DNA from: Pseudoxanthomonas sp. PXM03
GTDB taxonomy: Bacteria; Pseudomonadota; Gammaproteobacteria; Xanthomonadales; Xanthomonadaceae
Assembly: GCF_014852005.1 (NCBI RefSeq)
Contig: NZ_JACVAU010000001.1
Location: 1,758,001 to 1,822,000 of the forward strand
Direction of reading: 5' to 3'
Length of the DNA: 64,000 bases
Part shown: piece after piece, positions 49,408 to 60,080 of the stretch
Layout of the letters: every line of letters starts with the position of its first letter
Numbering within the stretch: the stretch's first letter is position 1
Position numbers and translations under genes: made by a program
The notes under the pieces: model-generated
What the model was told of the DNA's origin: nothing
Database searches by the model: none
The model's input: the letters and a program-made list of their open reading frames with translations, nothing else

Positions 49408-50292
49408 ATGACGGAACAGCCCCCGCCTACCTACGAGCGCTACCTGCCCTGGCGGCGATGGGTGGAGATCGGGTTCTGGGTGGCGATGATCGGCGCCAAC
49501 TGCATCGGCAACAGCATGACCACGCTGATCGACATGCGGCGGCAGGGCTCCGGCGTGGAGGCATGGGAGCCGGCCGTCTGGGAGGCGAGCAGTGCGCTGG
49601 TGTGGCTGCTGGTCCTGATCCCGGCGATCGCCTGGTACACCCGGCGCTTCCCGCTGCATTGGGAAAATTGGCGCCGGCGGATACCCGAGTACCTGCTGGC
49701 GAGCATCGTGGTCTGCATCATCCACGTCGCCGGCATGGTCGCGCTGCGCGTGATGGCCTACCGCAGCCAGGGCATGACCTACGAGTTCGGCCCCTGGCCT
49801 CGCGAACTGGTCTACGAGTACCTGAAGGATATCCGCAGCTTCGCCACGATCGTCGTGCTGGTGGAGGGCTACCGCTTCCTGCTGCGCCGCTGGCAGGGCG
49901 AAGCCAGCCTGCTGGCCGAGCCGGACGAAGGTCCGCCGTTGGAGCCGGTGGACCGTCCGGAGCGCTTCCTGGTGCGCAAGCTGGGGCGCGAGTTCCTGGT
50001 GGCGGCCAACGACATCGAGTGGCTGCAGGCCGCAGGCAACTACGTCAACCTGCGGGTACGCGGCCACGACTACCCGCTGCGGAGCACGATCGCCGGCATC
50101 GAGACCCGCCTGGATCCACGCCGTTTCACCCGCATCCACCGCAGCTACATCGTCAGCCTGGACCAGGTGGCCTCGATCGAGCCGCTGGACACCGGTGATG
50201 CGCGCGTGCACATGAAGGATGGCAGCGCGCTGCCGTGCAGCCGCCGCTACCGGCAGGACCTGCGTCAGCGGACCGGGGCGGAAGCCGCCTAG
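49408..50292 (+). CDS. rpfD: Membrane-bound LytTR regulator, RpfD-like
   Basis: 294 residues. Four hydrophobic helices (about 18-38, 55-75, 95-115, 145-162) precede a C-terminal LytTR DNA-binding domain (about 195-290: FLVRKLGREFLVAANDIEWL, AAGNYVNLRVRG, RIHRSYIVSLDQV). RpfD of X. campestris has this membrane-LytTR design and lies in the same recJ-prfB interval, so I use that symbol with moderate confidence. The stop TAG shares the palindrome CTAG with the stop of the convergent GGDEF gene. Confidence 0.75.
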   Translation: MTEQPPPTYERYLPWRRWVEIGFWVAMIGANCIGNSMTTLIDMRRQGSGVEAWEPAVWEASSALVWLLVLIPAIAWYTRRFPLHWENWRRRIPEYLLASIVVCIIHVAGMVALRVMAYRSQGMTYEFGPWPRELVYEYLKDIRSFATIVVLVEGYRFLLRRWQGEASLLAEPDEGPPLEPVDRPERFLVRKLGREFLVAANDIEWLQAAGNYVNLRVRGHDYPLRSTIAGIETRLDPRRFTRIHRSYIVSLDQVASIEPLDTGDARVHMKDGSALPCSRRYRQDLRQRTGAEAA

Positions 50293-52217
50293 GCAGCGCG
50301 GGTCGCTGGCACGCGCGGCAGACGTTCCACGGCGTAGCTGGCCACCAGTTCGATGGCACCGCTGCGGATCGCGTCTTCAGGCTCCTCCAGCAGCGCTTGA
50401 AGGGCGATGCCGGGTGGGAGCGTGCGTCCCCACAATCCGGCCCAAGCGTTGCGACGGTCCTTGGCCGCATACAGGGCACGGTCGGCCATGCGCAGCGCGT
50501 AGTCCCAACCGCCTGTGGTGTTGTCGAAGAACGGGAAAGGGGCGAAGCCCAGCGAGACGGTCAGTGGCCAGCGCTGGCCTGGCGCCAACTCGTGCACATC
50601 GCACAGTGTTTCCTGCACGCGCGCCGCCACCGTGCAGGCCTGGGCTTCGGTCAGGTCCGCGCACGCCATCAGGAACTCCTCGCCACCCCAACGGGCGATG
50701 ACGTCGTCCGCACGCCCCAGTTCGCGCAGCTGGCGCGAGAGCGCCACCAGCACCTGGTCGCCGGCGTGGTGGCCATGACCATCGTTGACCTGCTTGAAGT
50801 GGTCGATGTCGATGAGGAACAGCACATGGCGCGTACCGGCGGCGGGCCGTTGCAGCGACATGGCCTTCAGCGACTCCGTGGCGGCGCGGCGATTGCGCAG
50901 GCCGGTCAGGGGATCGGTGGCACTGACCTTGCGCAGCTGCCGGTTCTTGCGACGCTGCAACAGGCCGAAGCCGACACCTGCCAGCACCAGCAGGGTCATC
51001 AGCGTCACGCCCGCACGACGCAGCAGCGCGGATTTCTCGTCATTCAGCACGCGGATCTGTGCCTGGTGGCGCATCTGCTCCAGTTCGCGCTGGGCCTGTG
51101 CGCTTTCGCTCCGCGCCTGCAGGTCGGCCAGCAACTCCAGCCGCTGATGCCTCAGCGCTTCCATCTCCAATCCGTGCAGGCGGGCACCCACCGCCAGCGC
51201 CTGCTCCGCCTGCCCAAGCGCGGCATGCGCCGCCATCCACGCGAGCAACACTTCGCGCTGCTTCTGCGGCTGTGGCTGGTCGTCCACCAGGGCCCAGGCT
51301 GCGCGGGCGGTCTCCAGCGCCTGCACGTGTTCACCGGCCTTGCGCTGCAGGACCGACAGTTTCGCAAGCGAGCCCGCTTGCCCGGGCAGGTCCCTGTTCT
51401 TCGCCTGTTCGCGGATGGCTGCTGCCAGCACCGGCCGGGCCTTTTCCAAGTGTCCCTGCCGGATCCACAGGCCCGCGCGCTCGCTGCGCAGGCGATGCAC
51501 CACGGTATGGGCCTGCTGGCGCTGGGCCATGGCTTCACCGGCGTCGATCGTTTCCATGGCGTCTGCATCGCGCTCCAGCGCGACCAGGTTGAGCGCATGG
51601 TTGTGCACGATCAGGGGGTCTTCCAGTCCCACGCTGGCCGCTGTGGCCAGGGCTTTGAGGTAGTACCTGTCGGCCACCTCGGGCGAGGCCAGATAGTCGG
51701 CATGGATCAGCCCGATATTGTTGAGCGTGGCGGCCTGCACCAGCCCGGCATCGCGTTCGTCGAGCCGCGAAGAGACGTCGTAGGCGCGGAGGTACGCGGC
51801 CTCCGCGGCGCGGATATGGCCTGCGCCCTGGTAGATCGATCCGATCTGCGAATACGCGCGCATCCGCAGCGCGGGTGCGAGCGCTGGCGTTTCATCGACG
51901 CGCCGTTCCATCCGCTCGGCGGCGCTGATCGCCCGCTCCGGCTCACCGCTCAGCCCGGCGGCTATCCCCAGGCAACTCAGCGTCTTGAGTTCATCCTCGA
52001 CGTTCAGGTCTTTCGCTTGCAGCAGCGCGCTCGCCAGCACCACCGCCCTGGCGGGTTCGTCGCGCCTCAGTTTCAGGCACTGGCCGACCTGGCTCGCGCG
52101 GTCGGTCACGGGCGCCGTGGGCGCGTCGCCGGCGCAGGCCACGGAGAAGGCGAACACCAGCGCCAGGCCGAGCAGGCCGGACAGCAGCGATGCGGACGGT
52201 GCGGTGTGGGTGGTCAT
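50289..52217 (-). CDS. TPR-GGDEF diguanylate cyclase
   Basis: 642 residues from ATG 52217. The N-terminal hydrophobic stretch (LLSGLLGLALVFAFSVACAG) may be a signal peptide or lipoprotein signal. A TPR-type helical repeat region (about 45-370) lies in the periplasm, then a coiled coil and one transmembrane helix (about 395-415, LMTLLVLAGVGFGLLQ). The cytoplasmic GGDEF domain (about 430-590) has DIDHFKQVNDGHGH and RWGGEEF, with I-site RADD five residues before it. It should make c-di-GMP, with product feedback. Convergent with rpfD. Confidence 0.87.
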   Translation of the reverse strand: MTTHTAPSASLLSGLLGLALVFAFSVACAGDAPTAPVTDRASQVGQCLKLRRDEPARAVVLASALLQAKDLNVEDELKTLSCLGIAAGLSGEPERAISAAERMERRVDETPALAPALRMRAYSQIGSIYQGAGHIRAAEAAYLRAYDVSSRLDERDAGLVQAATLNNIGLIHADYLASPEVADRYYLKALATAASVGLEDPLIVHNHALNLVALERDADAMETIDAGEAMAQRQQAHTVVHRLRSERAGLWIRQGHLEKARPVLAAAIREQAKNRDLPGQAGSLAKLSVLQRKAGEHVQALETARAAWALVDDQPQPQKQREVLLAWMAAHAALGQAEQALAVGARLHGLEMEALRHQRLELLADLQARSESAQAQRELEQMRHQAQIRVLNDEKSALLRRAGVTLMTLLVLAGVGFGLLQRRKNRQLRKVSATDPLTGLRNRRAATESLKAMSLQRPAAGTRHVLFLIDIDHFKQVNDGHGHHAGDQVLVALSRQLRELGRADDVIARWGGEEFLMACADLTEAQACTVAARVQETLCDVHELAPGQRWPLTVSLGFAPFPFFDNTTGGWDYALRMADRALYAAKDRRNAWAGLWGRTLPPGIALQALLEEPEDAIRSGAIELVASYAVERLPRVPATRAA

Positions 52218-52333
52218 GCCGGCGGCGACTCTGGGCAGGGCACTGGATGTGATGCAAGAACCGTTCCGCAGCCGGCGCGGCGCACCGCTCTGGTATCCTT
52301 CCCGACCGATTCCGCATCCCTGCCACGCACCCC

Positions 52334-53459
52334 ATGATCGAGCTGAATCCCATCCGCCAGCGCATCGCCGACCTGCAAGACAGGCTGGCCTCGCTCCGGG
52401 GGTATCTTTGACTACGATGCCAAGCGCGAACGCCTGGAAGAAGTAAACCGCGAGCTGGAAAGCCCGGATATCTGGAACAACGCCGAGTACGCGCAGCAAC
52501 TGGGTCGCGAGCGCTCACTGCTGGACAAGACGGTCAACGGCATCCGCGATATCGAGGAAGGCCTGACCGGCGCGGGCGAGCTGCTCGAACTGGCGGAGAT
52601 GGAGAACGACGAGGACACCGCGCACGCCGTGGTGGCGGACGTCGAGCGCTATGCCGCGCACGTGGACAAGCTGGAATTCCAGCGCATGTTCTCCGGCAAG
52701 ATGGACAGCTCGAATGCGTTCGTCGACATCCAGGCCGGCGCCGGCGGCACCGAGGCGCAGGACTGGGCGGAAATCCTGCTGCGCATGTACCTGCGCTGGT
52801 GCGAGTCGCGCGGCTGGAAGACCGAGCTGATGGAGGCCAGCGGCGGCGACGTGGCCGGCATCAAGTCCGCCACGCTGCGCGTCGAGGGCGATTTCGCCTA
52901 CGGCTGGCTGAAGACCGAGACCGGCGTGCACCGCCTGGTGCGCAAGTCGCCGTTCGACTCCGACAACCGCCGCCATACCAGCTTCACCTCGGTGTTCGTG
53001 TCGCCGGAAGTCGACGACAACATCGACATCGACATCAACCCGGCCGACCTGAGGACCGACGTTTACCGCTCATCCGGTGCCGGTGGCCAGCACGTCAACA
53101 AGACCGAATCGGCGGTACGCATCACCCACGTGCCCACCGGAATAGTGGTGGCCTGCCAGACCGGCCGCAGCCAGCACCAGAACCGCGACAACGCGATGAA
53201 GATGCTGGCCGCCAAACTGTACGAGCTGGAAATCCAGAAGCGCAACGCCGAACGCGATGCGGTGGAAGCCACCAAGTCCGACATCGGCTGGGGCAGCCAG
53301 ATCCGCAACTACGTGCTGGACCAGAGCCGCATCAAGGACCTGCGCACCGGCGTGGAGCGTTCGGACACCCAGAAGGTGCTGGACGGCGACCTGGACGAGT
53401 TCGTCGAGGCCAGCCTGAAATCGGGCCTGGAAGCGGGTTCGAAACGCATCGACGCCTGA
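52334..53459 (+). CDS. prfB: Peptide chain release factor 2 (programmed +1 frameshift)
   Basis: Recognises UGA and UAA. Translation runs 25 codons from ATG 52334 to CTT, meets in-frame TGA at 52409, and must shift +1 to GAC (52410) to continue to 53459, giving 374 residues. In that numbering SPF (stop recognition) is 205-207 and GGQ (peptidyl release) is 250-252, exactly the E. coli positions. That confirms both frame and start. The frame after the shift is open throughout. lysS follows across a REP palindrome. Confidence 0.96.
52397..52412 (+). promoter_or_regulatory. prfB +1 frameshift site
   Basis: CGGGGGTATCTTTGAC: a GGGGG Shine-Dalgarno-like stimulator, three bases, CTT slippery codon, then TGA and C. 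It differs from the E. coli site only in its first base. Low RF2 lets the ribosome slip past the stop, which autoregulates RF2. Confidence 0.95.
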
Positions 53460-53477
53460 TCCGCCCACGAGTCACCC

Positions 53478-53540
53478 GTGGGAGCGACGCAAGTCGCGAG
53501 CTCTTCTCCGGCACTCGTTCGCGACTCACGTCGCTCCCAC
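53478..53540. repeat. REP-like palindrome, copy C
   Basis: Arms 53478-53499 and 53519-53540, GTGGGAGCGACG...AGTCGCGA and near-complement, between prfB and lysS. It falls inside what looks like a co-directional gene pair and may process or terminate part of the transcript. Confidence 0.88.
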
Positions 53541-53562
53541 GCTCCAGAACACGACACGACCC

Positions 53563-55074
<1,512 letters not shown>

Positions 55075-55081
55075 TAGGGGC

Positions 55082-55114
55082 GCCCCAAGCGTCAAGAGAG
55101 TGACGCTCAGGGGC
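55082..55114. other. Stem-loop after lysS
   Basis: GCCCC-A-AGCGTCA (55082-55094) pairs with TGACGCT-CA-GGGGC (55101-55114) around AGAGAG. No T-run follows, so termination is uncertain. The remaining gap to rpfG (to 55428) holds no convincing gene. It contains a strong Shine-Dalgarno plus ATG at 55243 in frame with rpfG (see findings) and presumably the rpfGC promoter, which I could not pin down. Confidence 0.5.
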
Positions 55115-55428
55115 AGAATGGGCTCCCGTCTGCACGAAGCGACGGGCCACCGGCCGCCGGCGGAGCTGTTTTCCGGCGCGCCCCCTGATCCACCGCGCGC
55201 CAAGGATGGACGGAAAGGCCTCATTCCGTGACGGAGGTCACCATGTTCTGCCCTGACACCCCCTGGCCACGGCTGGCACGCTTCCTGCGAAGATTCACAC
55301 GCAGGACGGTCAATTTTCCGCCGCCCGCGCCGATAGAGATCAGGGGAGGGGGCCCCGGGATTCGCATCGGTTCCCTTCGTGGATCACGGACCCTGCCCGG
55401 GTCCGCGCCGCCGAACAGGACTGCCGAC

Positions 55429-56568
55429 ATGTTAGATGCGAGCGCTGCCACCGCCGGAGTATCCTTGCCCGACAGCCACGTGATGTGGCCACAAGGGGTG
55501 GGTAACGCTTTGAATATCGTCATCGTCGACGATCAGACGTCTGCGCGCACGATGCTGCGCCATGTCATCGAGGACATCGCGTCCGAGCTGACCGTCCATG
55601 ATTTCGGCGATCCGCTGGCAGCGCTGGAATGGTGCGAGAAGAACCGCACCGACCTGCTGCTGCTCGACTACCGCATGCCGGGCATGGACGGGTTGGAATT
55701 CGCGCGCCGCTTCCGCCGGCTGCCGATGCATCGCGACATCGCGATCATCCTGATCACCGTGGTGGGCGATGAACCCATCCGCCAGGCCGCGCTGGAAGCC
55801 GGCGTGATCGACTTCCTGGTCAAGCCGGTGCGTCCGCGAGAACTCCGTGCACGCTGCCGCAACCTGCTGCAGCTCCGCCAGCAGTCCGAGAACGTCAAGC
55901 AGCGTGCGCTCTCGCTGGAGCAGCGCCTGCTGTCCAGCATGCACGAGGTCGAGGAGCGCGAGCGCGAGACACTGTCGCGGCTGGCGCGTGCCATCGAGTA
56001 TCGCGACAGCGGCACCAGTGCATACCTGGAGCGCATGGCCCATGTGGCCGGCCTGATCGCCGAACAACTCGGCTTGCCTGAAGACGAAGTACGCACCATC
56101 GAGATGGCCGCCCCGTTGCACGACATGGGCAAGATCGCCATTCCCGATTCGGTGCTGATGAAGGCCGGCCCGCTGACGGCCGAAGAAACCGATGTCATGC
56201 GTCGCCACCCGAAGATCGGTCACCAGTTGCTGTCGGGCAGCCAGAACCGCTTCATCCAGACCGGCGCCCTGATCGCCTTGCGCCACCATGAGCGCTACGA
56301 CGGCAGCGGCTACCCCGATGGCCTCGTGGGTGAGCAGATTCCGTTGGAAGCGAGGATAGTGGCGGTTGCGGATGTCTTCGATGCGTTGATTTCACCGCGG
56401 CCGTACAAGAAGGCCTGGGAGAAGGACGCGGCGCTGGCTTATCTGTATGCACAGCGCGGTCGCCTGTTCGATCCCGCATGTGTCGACGCGCTGATCCGTG
56501 GGCGGGCGCGGCTTGACGACATCTGCGAACGCTACTCGACGGTGCAGAGCCGTCCAGGGATGGAGTAA
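55429..56568 (+). CDS. rpfG: RpfG: response regulator with HD-GYP c-di-GMP phosphodiesterase domain
   Basis: Output protein of DSF signalling. From ATG 55429 (AGGA 8-9 bases upstream) it has 379 residues, one more than X. campestris RpfG. The receiver domain (about 25-145) has phospho-acceptor D80 in LLLLDYRMPGMDG. A linker coiled coil leads to the HD-GYP domain with H231-D232 (LHDMGKIAIPD) and G294-Y295-P296 (GSGYPDG). When phosphorylated by RpfC it degrades c-di-GMP. An in-frame ATG at 55243 has a better Shine-Dalgarno and would add 62 residues of unusual sequence. rpfC follows after three bases; there is no rpfH. Confidence 0.95.
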   Translation: MLDASAATAGVSLPDSHVMWPQGVGNALNIVIVDDQTSARTMLRHVIEDIASELTVHDFGDPLAALEWCEKNRTDLLLLDYRMPGMDGLEFARRFRRLPMHRDIAIILITVVGDEPIRQAALEAGVIDFLVKPVRPRELRARCRNLLQLRQQSENVKQRALSLEQRLLSSMHEVEERERETLSRLARAIEYRDSGTSAYLERMAHVAGLIAEQLGLPEDEVRTIEMAAPLHDMGKIAIPDSVLMKAGPLTAEETDVMRRHPKIGHQLLSGSQNRFIQTGALIALRHHERYDGSGYPDGLVGEQIPLEARIVAVADVFDALISPRPYKKAWEKDAALAYLYAQRGRLFDPACVDALIRGRARLDDICERYSTVQSRPGME

Positions 56569-56571
56569 GCC

Positions 56572-58764
56572 ATGTCCAATGTCCTTGCATGGATCAAGTC
56601 CCGCCTGGCGCACCGTGGCGACAGCGAGCACGGACAGGCGCTGATCCGGATCGCGCTGATCTCCATCATCCTGACCTATGCGTTGCTGCCTTCCTCGCGC
56701 ACCGCGCTGCCGGCGGACGAATACACCGTCGTCCTGACCATCATCACGTCGGGCCTGGTCAACAGTCTCGGCATCTTCGCCTGGCTGCTGGTGCAGCCGG
56801 GCAAGTCCCACGTCCGTCGCGGACTGGGCATGATCGCCGACTACGGATTGCTGGCAGCGGCGATGAACGGCATGGGCGAACCGCTCTCGTGGGCGTACGT
56901 CGTGCTGATGTGGATCACGGTGGGCAATGGCCTGCGCTACGGCAATCGCTACCTGGTGGTTGCGGTTGCGATGGCCAGCACCGCCTTCGCGGCCGTGGTC
57001 GCGATGAACGACTACTGGCGCGCCAACACGACCCTCGGCGTTGGCCTGGTGCTGGGCCTGATCGCCGTGCCGATGTACCTGTCCGGCCTGCTGCGCGACC
57101 TGACCCGCGCGACCGACGAGGCGCGTCGTGCGAACGAGGCGAAGAGCCGGTTCCTGGCCAACATGAGTCATGAATTCCGCACGCCGCTGAATGGTCTGGC
57201 AGGCATGTCGGAACTGCTGGCGACCACCCGGCTGGATGCCGAACAGCGCGAATGCCTGTCCACCATCCAGGCTTCCACGCGTACCCTGCTGGGCCTGGTC
57301 GAGGACGTGCTGGACATTTCCGCCATCGAGGCGGGCAAGGTCAAGCTGAACGTGGTCGAGTTCGCGCCCCGCGAACTGGTGGAGAGCATCGGGCTGATCC
57401 TGATGCCGCAGGCGCGTGGCAAGCAGGTGCGTTACGAAGGACACGTGGACGATGCCGTACCGCTGAAGCTGCGCGGTGATGCCGGCCACCTGCGCCAGGT
57501 GCTGCTCAACCTTGCCGGCAACGCGGTCAAGTTCACCGATGAGGGCGAGGTGCGGGTGGCGGTCACGCCGATGATGGTGGATGGGCAGCACATGCGCCTG
57601 CGCTTCACCGTCACCGATACCGGCATCGGTGTTCCCGTCGCCTTGCGTGAACGGTTGTTCGAAGCGTTTGAACAGGCCGACGGCAGCCTGTCGCGGCGCT
57701 ACGGTGGCACGGGCCTGGGCACGACCATCGCGAAGGGGTTGACCGAGGCGATGGGCGGCACCATCGGCTTCGAAAGCAATGAGCAACGGGGCAGCTGCTT
57801 CTGGGTCGAGTTGCCCTTCGAAGCCGTGCCCGAACGGGTCATGGTACCGGCGGTGCACGGGCATGCCGAGTGGCTGCAGGAAGAGCCGGAAGCCTCGAGC
57901 GCGGAGAACATCATCGCGTTCTCCGATCCGTTCCTGCGCCATCGCGCACGCGTGCGCAGCATGCAGATCCTGGTGGCCGACGACCACGAGGCCAACCGCA
58001 TGGTCGTGCAGCGCCTGTTGCAGAAGGCGGGGCACCGCATCACCTGCGTCAACGGTGGTGAAGAGGTGCTGGATGCGCTGGAATCGGCGTCTTACGACGC
58101 GGTGATCTGCGACCTGCACATGCCCGGCCTGAGCGGCCTGGATCTGCTGAAACAATTGCGCGTGATGGAAGCCGGCAGCGGTAGCCGCACGCCGGTACTC
58201 ATCCTCAGTGCCGACGTGACGCCCGAGTCGATCCAGCGCTGCGAACAGGCGGGTGCGCGCGCCTTCCTGGCCAAGCCCGTGGTCGCCACGCGGTTGCTGG
58301 ATGCGCTGGCGGACATCGCCACGTCGGGCCGCGTCTCCGCGACCGCGACGGTGGCCGCGCCCGTGCGTCCGGAAATGTCGGACGGTGTCCTCGATGTCAG
58401 CGTACTGGACGAACTCACCGCGCTCGGCATGGGTGATGCCTTCGAACGCGAGTTCATCGAGCAATGCCTCAACGATGCGGACGGATGCATAGGCGCCATG
58501 GCCCATGCGATGGAGCGGGGCGATGGCGAACACCTGCGCGAGCACGCGCATGCGCTGAAAGGCGTGGCCAGCAACCTGGGCCTGGTGAAGCTTGCGGCAG
58601 CCGCAGGCGAGATGATGAGCCTGGCCGATTGGCAGATCACGCGCGAATGGCGGCACCGCCTGGCGGCGCTCAACTCGCACCTGAGCCACGGTCGCGCGGC
58701 GCTCGATGCGCGGCAACGCGTGCGTGGTGCCGTCGAGAAAGGCGGCGAGGGCACTTTATCGTGA
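56572..58764 (+). CDS. rpfC: RpfC: hybrid sensor kinase for the DSF signal
   Basis: 730 residues. An N-terminal sensor of five or six membrane helices (about 22-175) precedes HisKA with H200 (ANMSHEFRTPLNG) and HATPase_c (GNAVKF, DTGIGVP, GGTGLGTTIAKGL). Then comes a receiver with D514 (VICDLHMPGLSG) and an HPt domain with H660 (HAHALKGVASNLG), so every phosphorelay residue is present. The five-helix input resembles X. campestris RpfC. It binds DSF, phosphorylates RpfG, and through its receiver restrains RpfF. rpfF is convergent 184 bp away. Confidence 0.95.
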   Translation: MSNVLAWIKSRLAHRGDSEHGQALIRIALISIILTYALLPSSRTALPADEYTVVLTIITSGLVNSLGIFAWLLVQPGKSHVRRGLGMIADYGLLAAAMNGMGEPLSWAYVVLMWITVGNGLRYGNRYLVVAVAMASTAFAAVVAMNDYWRANTTLGVGLVLGLIAVPMYLSGLLRDLTRATDEARRANEAKSRFLANMSHEFRTPLNGLAGMSELLATTRLDAEQRECLSTIQASTRTLLGLVEDVLDISAIEAGKVKLNVVEFAPRELVESIGLILMPQARGKQVRYEGHVDDAVPLKLRGDAGHLRQVLLNLAGNAVKFTDEGEVRVAVTPMMVDGQHMRLRFTVTDTGIGVPVALRERLFEAFEQADGSLSRRYGGTGLGTTIAKGLTEAMGGTIGFESNEQRGSCFWVELPFEAVPERVMVPAVHGHAEWLQEEPEASSAENIIAFSDPFLRHRARVRSMQILVADDHEANRMVVQRLLQKAGHRITCVNGGEEVLDALESASYDAVICDLHMPGLSGLDLLKQLRVMEAGSGSRTPVLILSADVTPESIQRCEQAGARAFLAKPVVATRLLDALADIATSGRVSATATVAAPVRPEMSDGVLDVSVLDELTALGMGDAFEREFIEQCLNDADGCIGAMAHAMERGDGEHLREHAHALKGVASNLGLVKLAAAAGEMMSLADWQITREWRHRLAALNSHLSHGRAALDARQRVRGAVEKGGEGTLS

Positions 58765-58873
58765 CGCGCGCATCCGCCGCTGTTCATGCGATGGCATGCA
58801 GTGGCGAAACGCAGCGCGTCGGGTGTCCACGGGATGGATGGTCCCTGGCGAGTACGGTGACCCGGACTCGCCC

Positions 58874-58912
58874 TTGAAGGCGCGAAGGCGCGCTTCAACC
58901 CCCTGATTTTCC
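58874..58912. terminator. Bidirectional terminator-like hairpin between rpfC and rpfF
   Basis: TTGAAGGCGCG (58874-58884), loop AAGG and CGCGCTTCAA (58889-58898) pair with one bulged G. CCCCCTGATTTTCC follows on the plus strand. It lies in the 184-bp convergent gap and may serve both genes. Confidence 0.5.
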
Positions 58913-58948
58913 CTGCGTGTTTGCAAGCAGACTACGGGTGCTGCTCTC

Positions 58949-59815
58949 TCAGGCGGCGCGGATCGACCGCTTCTCCTGCGCGCGGACGATGCGCTCCATC
59001 ATCTTCAGCGACTTGTCACCCAGGGTCAGTGCGGTATCCACCCACACTTCGGTGATGCCCATCAGTTCGTCGTAACCCACGGGCTGGGCCAGGTTGCGGC
59101 AAGCATTCAGCGCCAGATGCGCGTGCGGTGAACGACGCTGCTTGTCGATGATCGTCTGCACGGCGGCGGCGCCCTGGCCCTTCGGCACCAGTACGTCGAC
59201 CACGCCCATTCTGTACAGCTCGTCGCTGGTGTAGATGTTGCCTTCCAGGATGATCTTCTCGGCGACCTGCGGCGACACGCGCTTGCACAGGAAGGAGTAC
59301 GCGCCCATGCCCGGGAAAAGGCCGAACAATACTTCCGGCAGTCCCATGTCCACGCCTTCTTCGGCCACGATCGTGTGGCAGGACAACGCGATCTCCAGGC
59401 CACCGCCCAAGGCATCACCCTGGATCAGCGCGATGGTGCGGACGTCGCCGCCGAGGCCGGTGTTGAGGTGGTGGACGCCATCGATGCAGCGGCGCGCGTA
59501 GCTGAGCAGTCGGTCGCGGTTGTTCTCGCGGATCAGCTGCGAGAACAGTTCCAGATCGCCGCCAAGGTTGAACGCATTCGCGTCGGACGCGATGACGAGG
59601 TGACGCAGCTTGCCCGGCTGGCGCTGCGACTCGCGCAGGGTGATCGAGTTGGTGAAGCTCAGCACATCGTCGAGCATCTGGCTGCGGAAGCACGGACGCA
59701 CGCCGGGTGCGGCATCGGAGTGCATGTACAGCCAGTGGGCATCACCGCTGGGTTCGGATTCGACGCGGATGGTCGGGAAGGCACGGGTGCGCTGCAGTTT
59801 TTCGACGTTGTTCAT
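58949..59815 (-). CDS. rpfF: RpfF: DSF synthase (crotonase family)
   Basis: Makes the diffusible signal factor, a cis-2-unsaturated fatty acid, from acyl-ACP by dehydration and thioester release. 288 residues from ATG 59815 (AAGGAG upstream). Crotonase fold with the two catalytic glutamates at exactly the X. campestris positions: E141 (GGGLEIALSCH) and E161 (MGLPEVLFGLFPGMGA). NLGGDLELF and the oxyanion-hole ALGGGL are intact. The N-terminal 60 residues differ from X. campestris. It has its own upstream gap, separated from rpfB by a terminator. Confidence 0.95.
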   Translation of the reverse strand: MNNVEKLQRTRAFPTIRVESEPSGDAHWLYMHSDAAPGVRPCFRSQMLDDVLSFTNSITLRESQRQPGKLRHLVIASDANAFNLGGDLELFSQLIRENNRDRLLSYARRCIDGVHHLNTGLGGDVRTIALIQGDALGGGLEIALSCHTIVAEEGVDMGLPEVLFGLFPGMGAYSFLCKRVSPQVAEKIILEGNIYTSDELYRMGVVDVLVPKGQGAAAVQTIIDKQRRSPHAHLALNACRNLAQPVGYDELMGITEVWVDTALTLGDKSLKMMERIVRAQEKRSIRAA

Positions 59816-59978
59816 GAGGAACTCCTTGGAGGGTTTCTTGCCCGCGCGGCAGGGGAAGCGGGTGACGGATTAATGTGACGCAGGTGGCATCACGCGCCGA
59901 TCCTACACCTGAACGAATAATTAAAATCCAGTGCACGCACGCGCTTGTGCGACGGCAAGCGCGCCAAGGGGATACCAG

Positions 59979-59995
59979 CATCACGATTTGTGATG
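59979..59995. promoter_or_regulatory. Palindrome upstream of rpfF, possible operator
   Basis: CATCAC-GATTT-GTGATG is a perfect 6-bp inverted repeat about 165 bp upstream of the rpfF start, within the 265-bp rpfB-rpfF gap. The same gap also has direct repeats GTGACG-GATTAAT-GTGACG (near 59872) and an AT-rich patch (TTTTAATTATT on the minus strand) that may include the -10. Which protein binds, if any, is unknown. Confidence 0.35.
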
Positions 59996-60032
59996 GGCGT
60001 CTAGAATTCGCATCTAAAGTCCTGAACGAAAA

Positions 60033-60059
60033 GAAAAAGGCCGGCGCATGGCCGGCCTT
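60033..60059 (-). terminator. Rho-independent terminator after rpfB
   Basis: On the minus strand AAGGCCGGC-CATGC-GCCGGCCTT is followed by TTTCTTTTCG (plus coordinates 60037-60059 and the A-rich run before). It sits between rpfB and rpfF, so rpfF probably relies on its own promoter. Confidence 0.8.
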
Positions 60060-60080
60060 GTTCAGGCACGTGAACAGGGG

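Noticed and set aside
52210-52333. A frameshifted or broken gene between the GGDEF gene and prfB
   Set aside because: The 116-bp divergent gap is ordinary promoter space; the apparent break is the prfB programmed frameshift.
52599-53459. prfB as a short 286-residue protein starting at the internal ATG
   Set aside because: The frameshift site and upstream RF2 N-terminal domain are intact, and the GGQ/SPF numbering fits the full-length protein.
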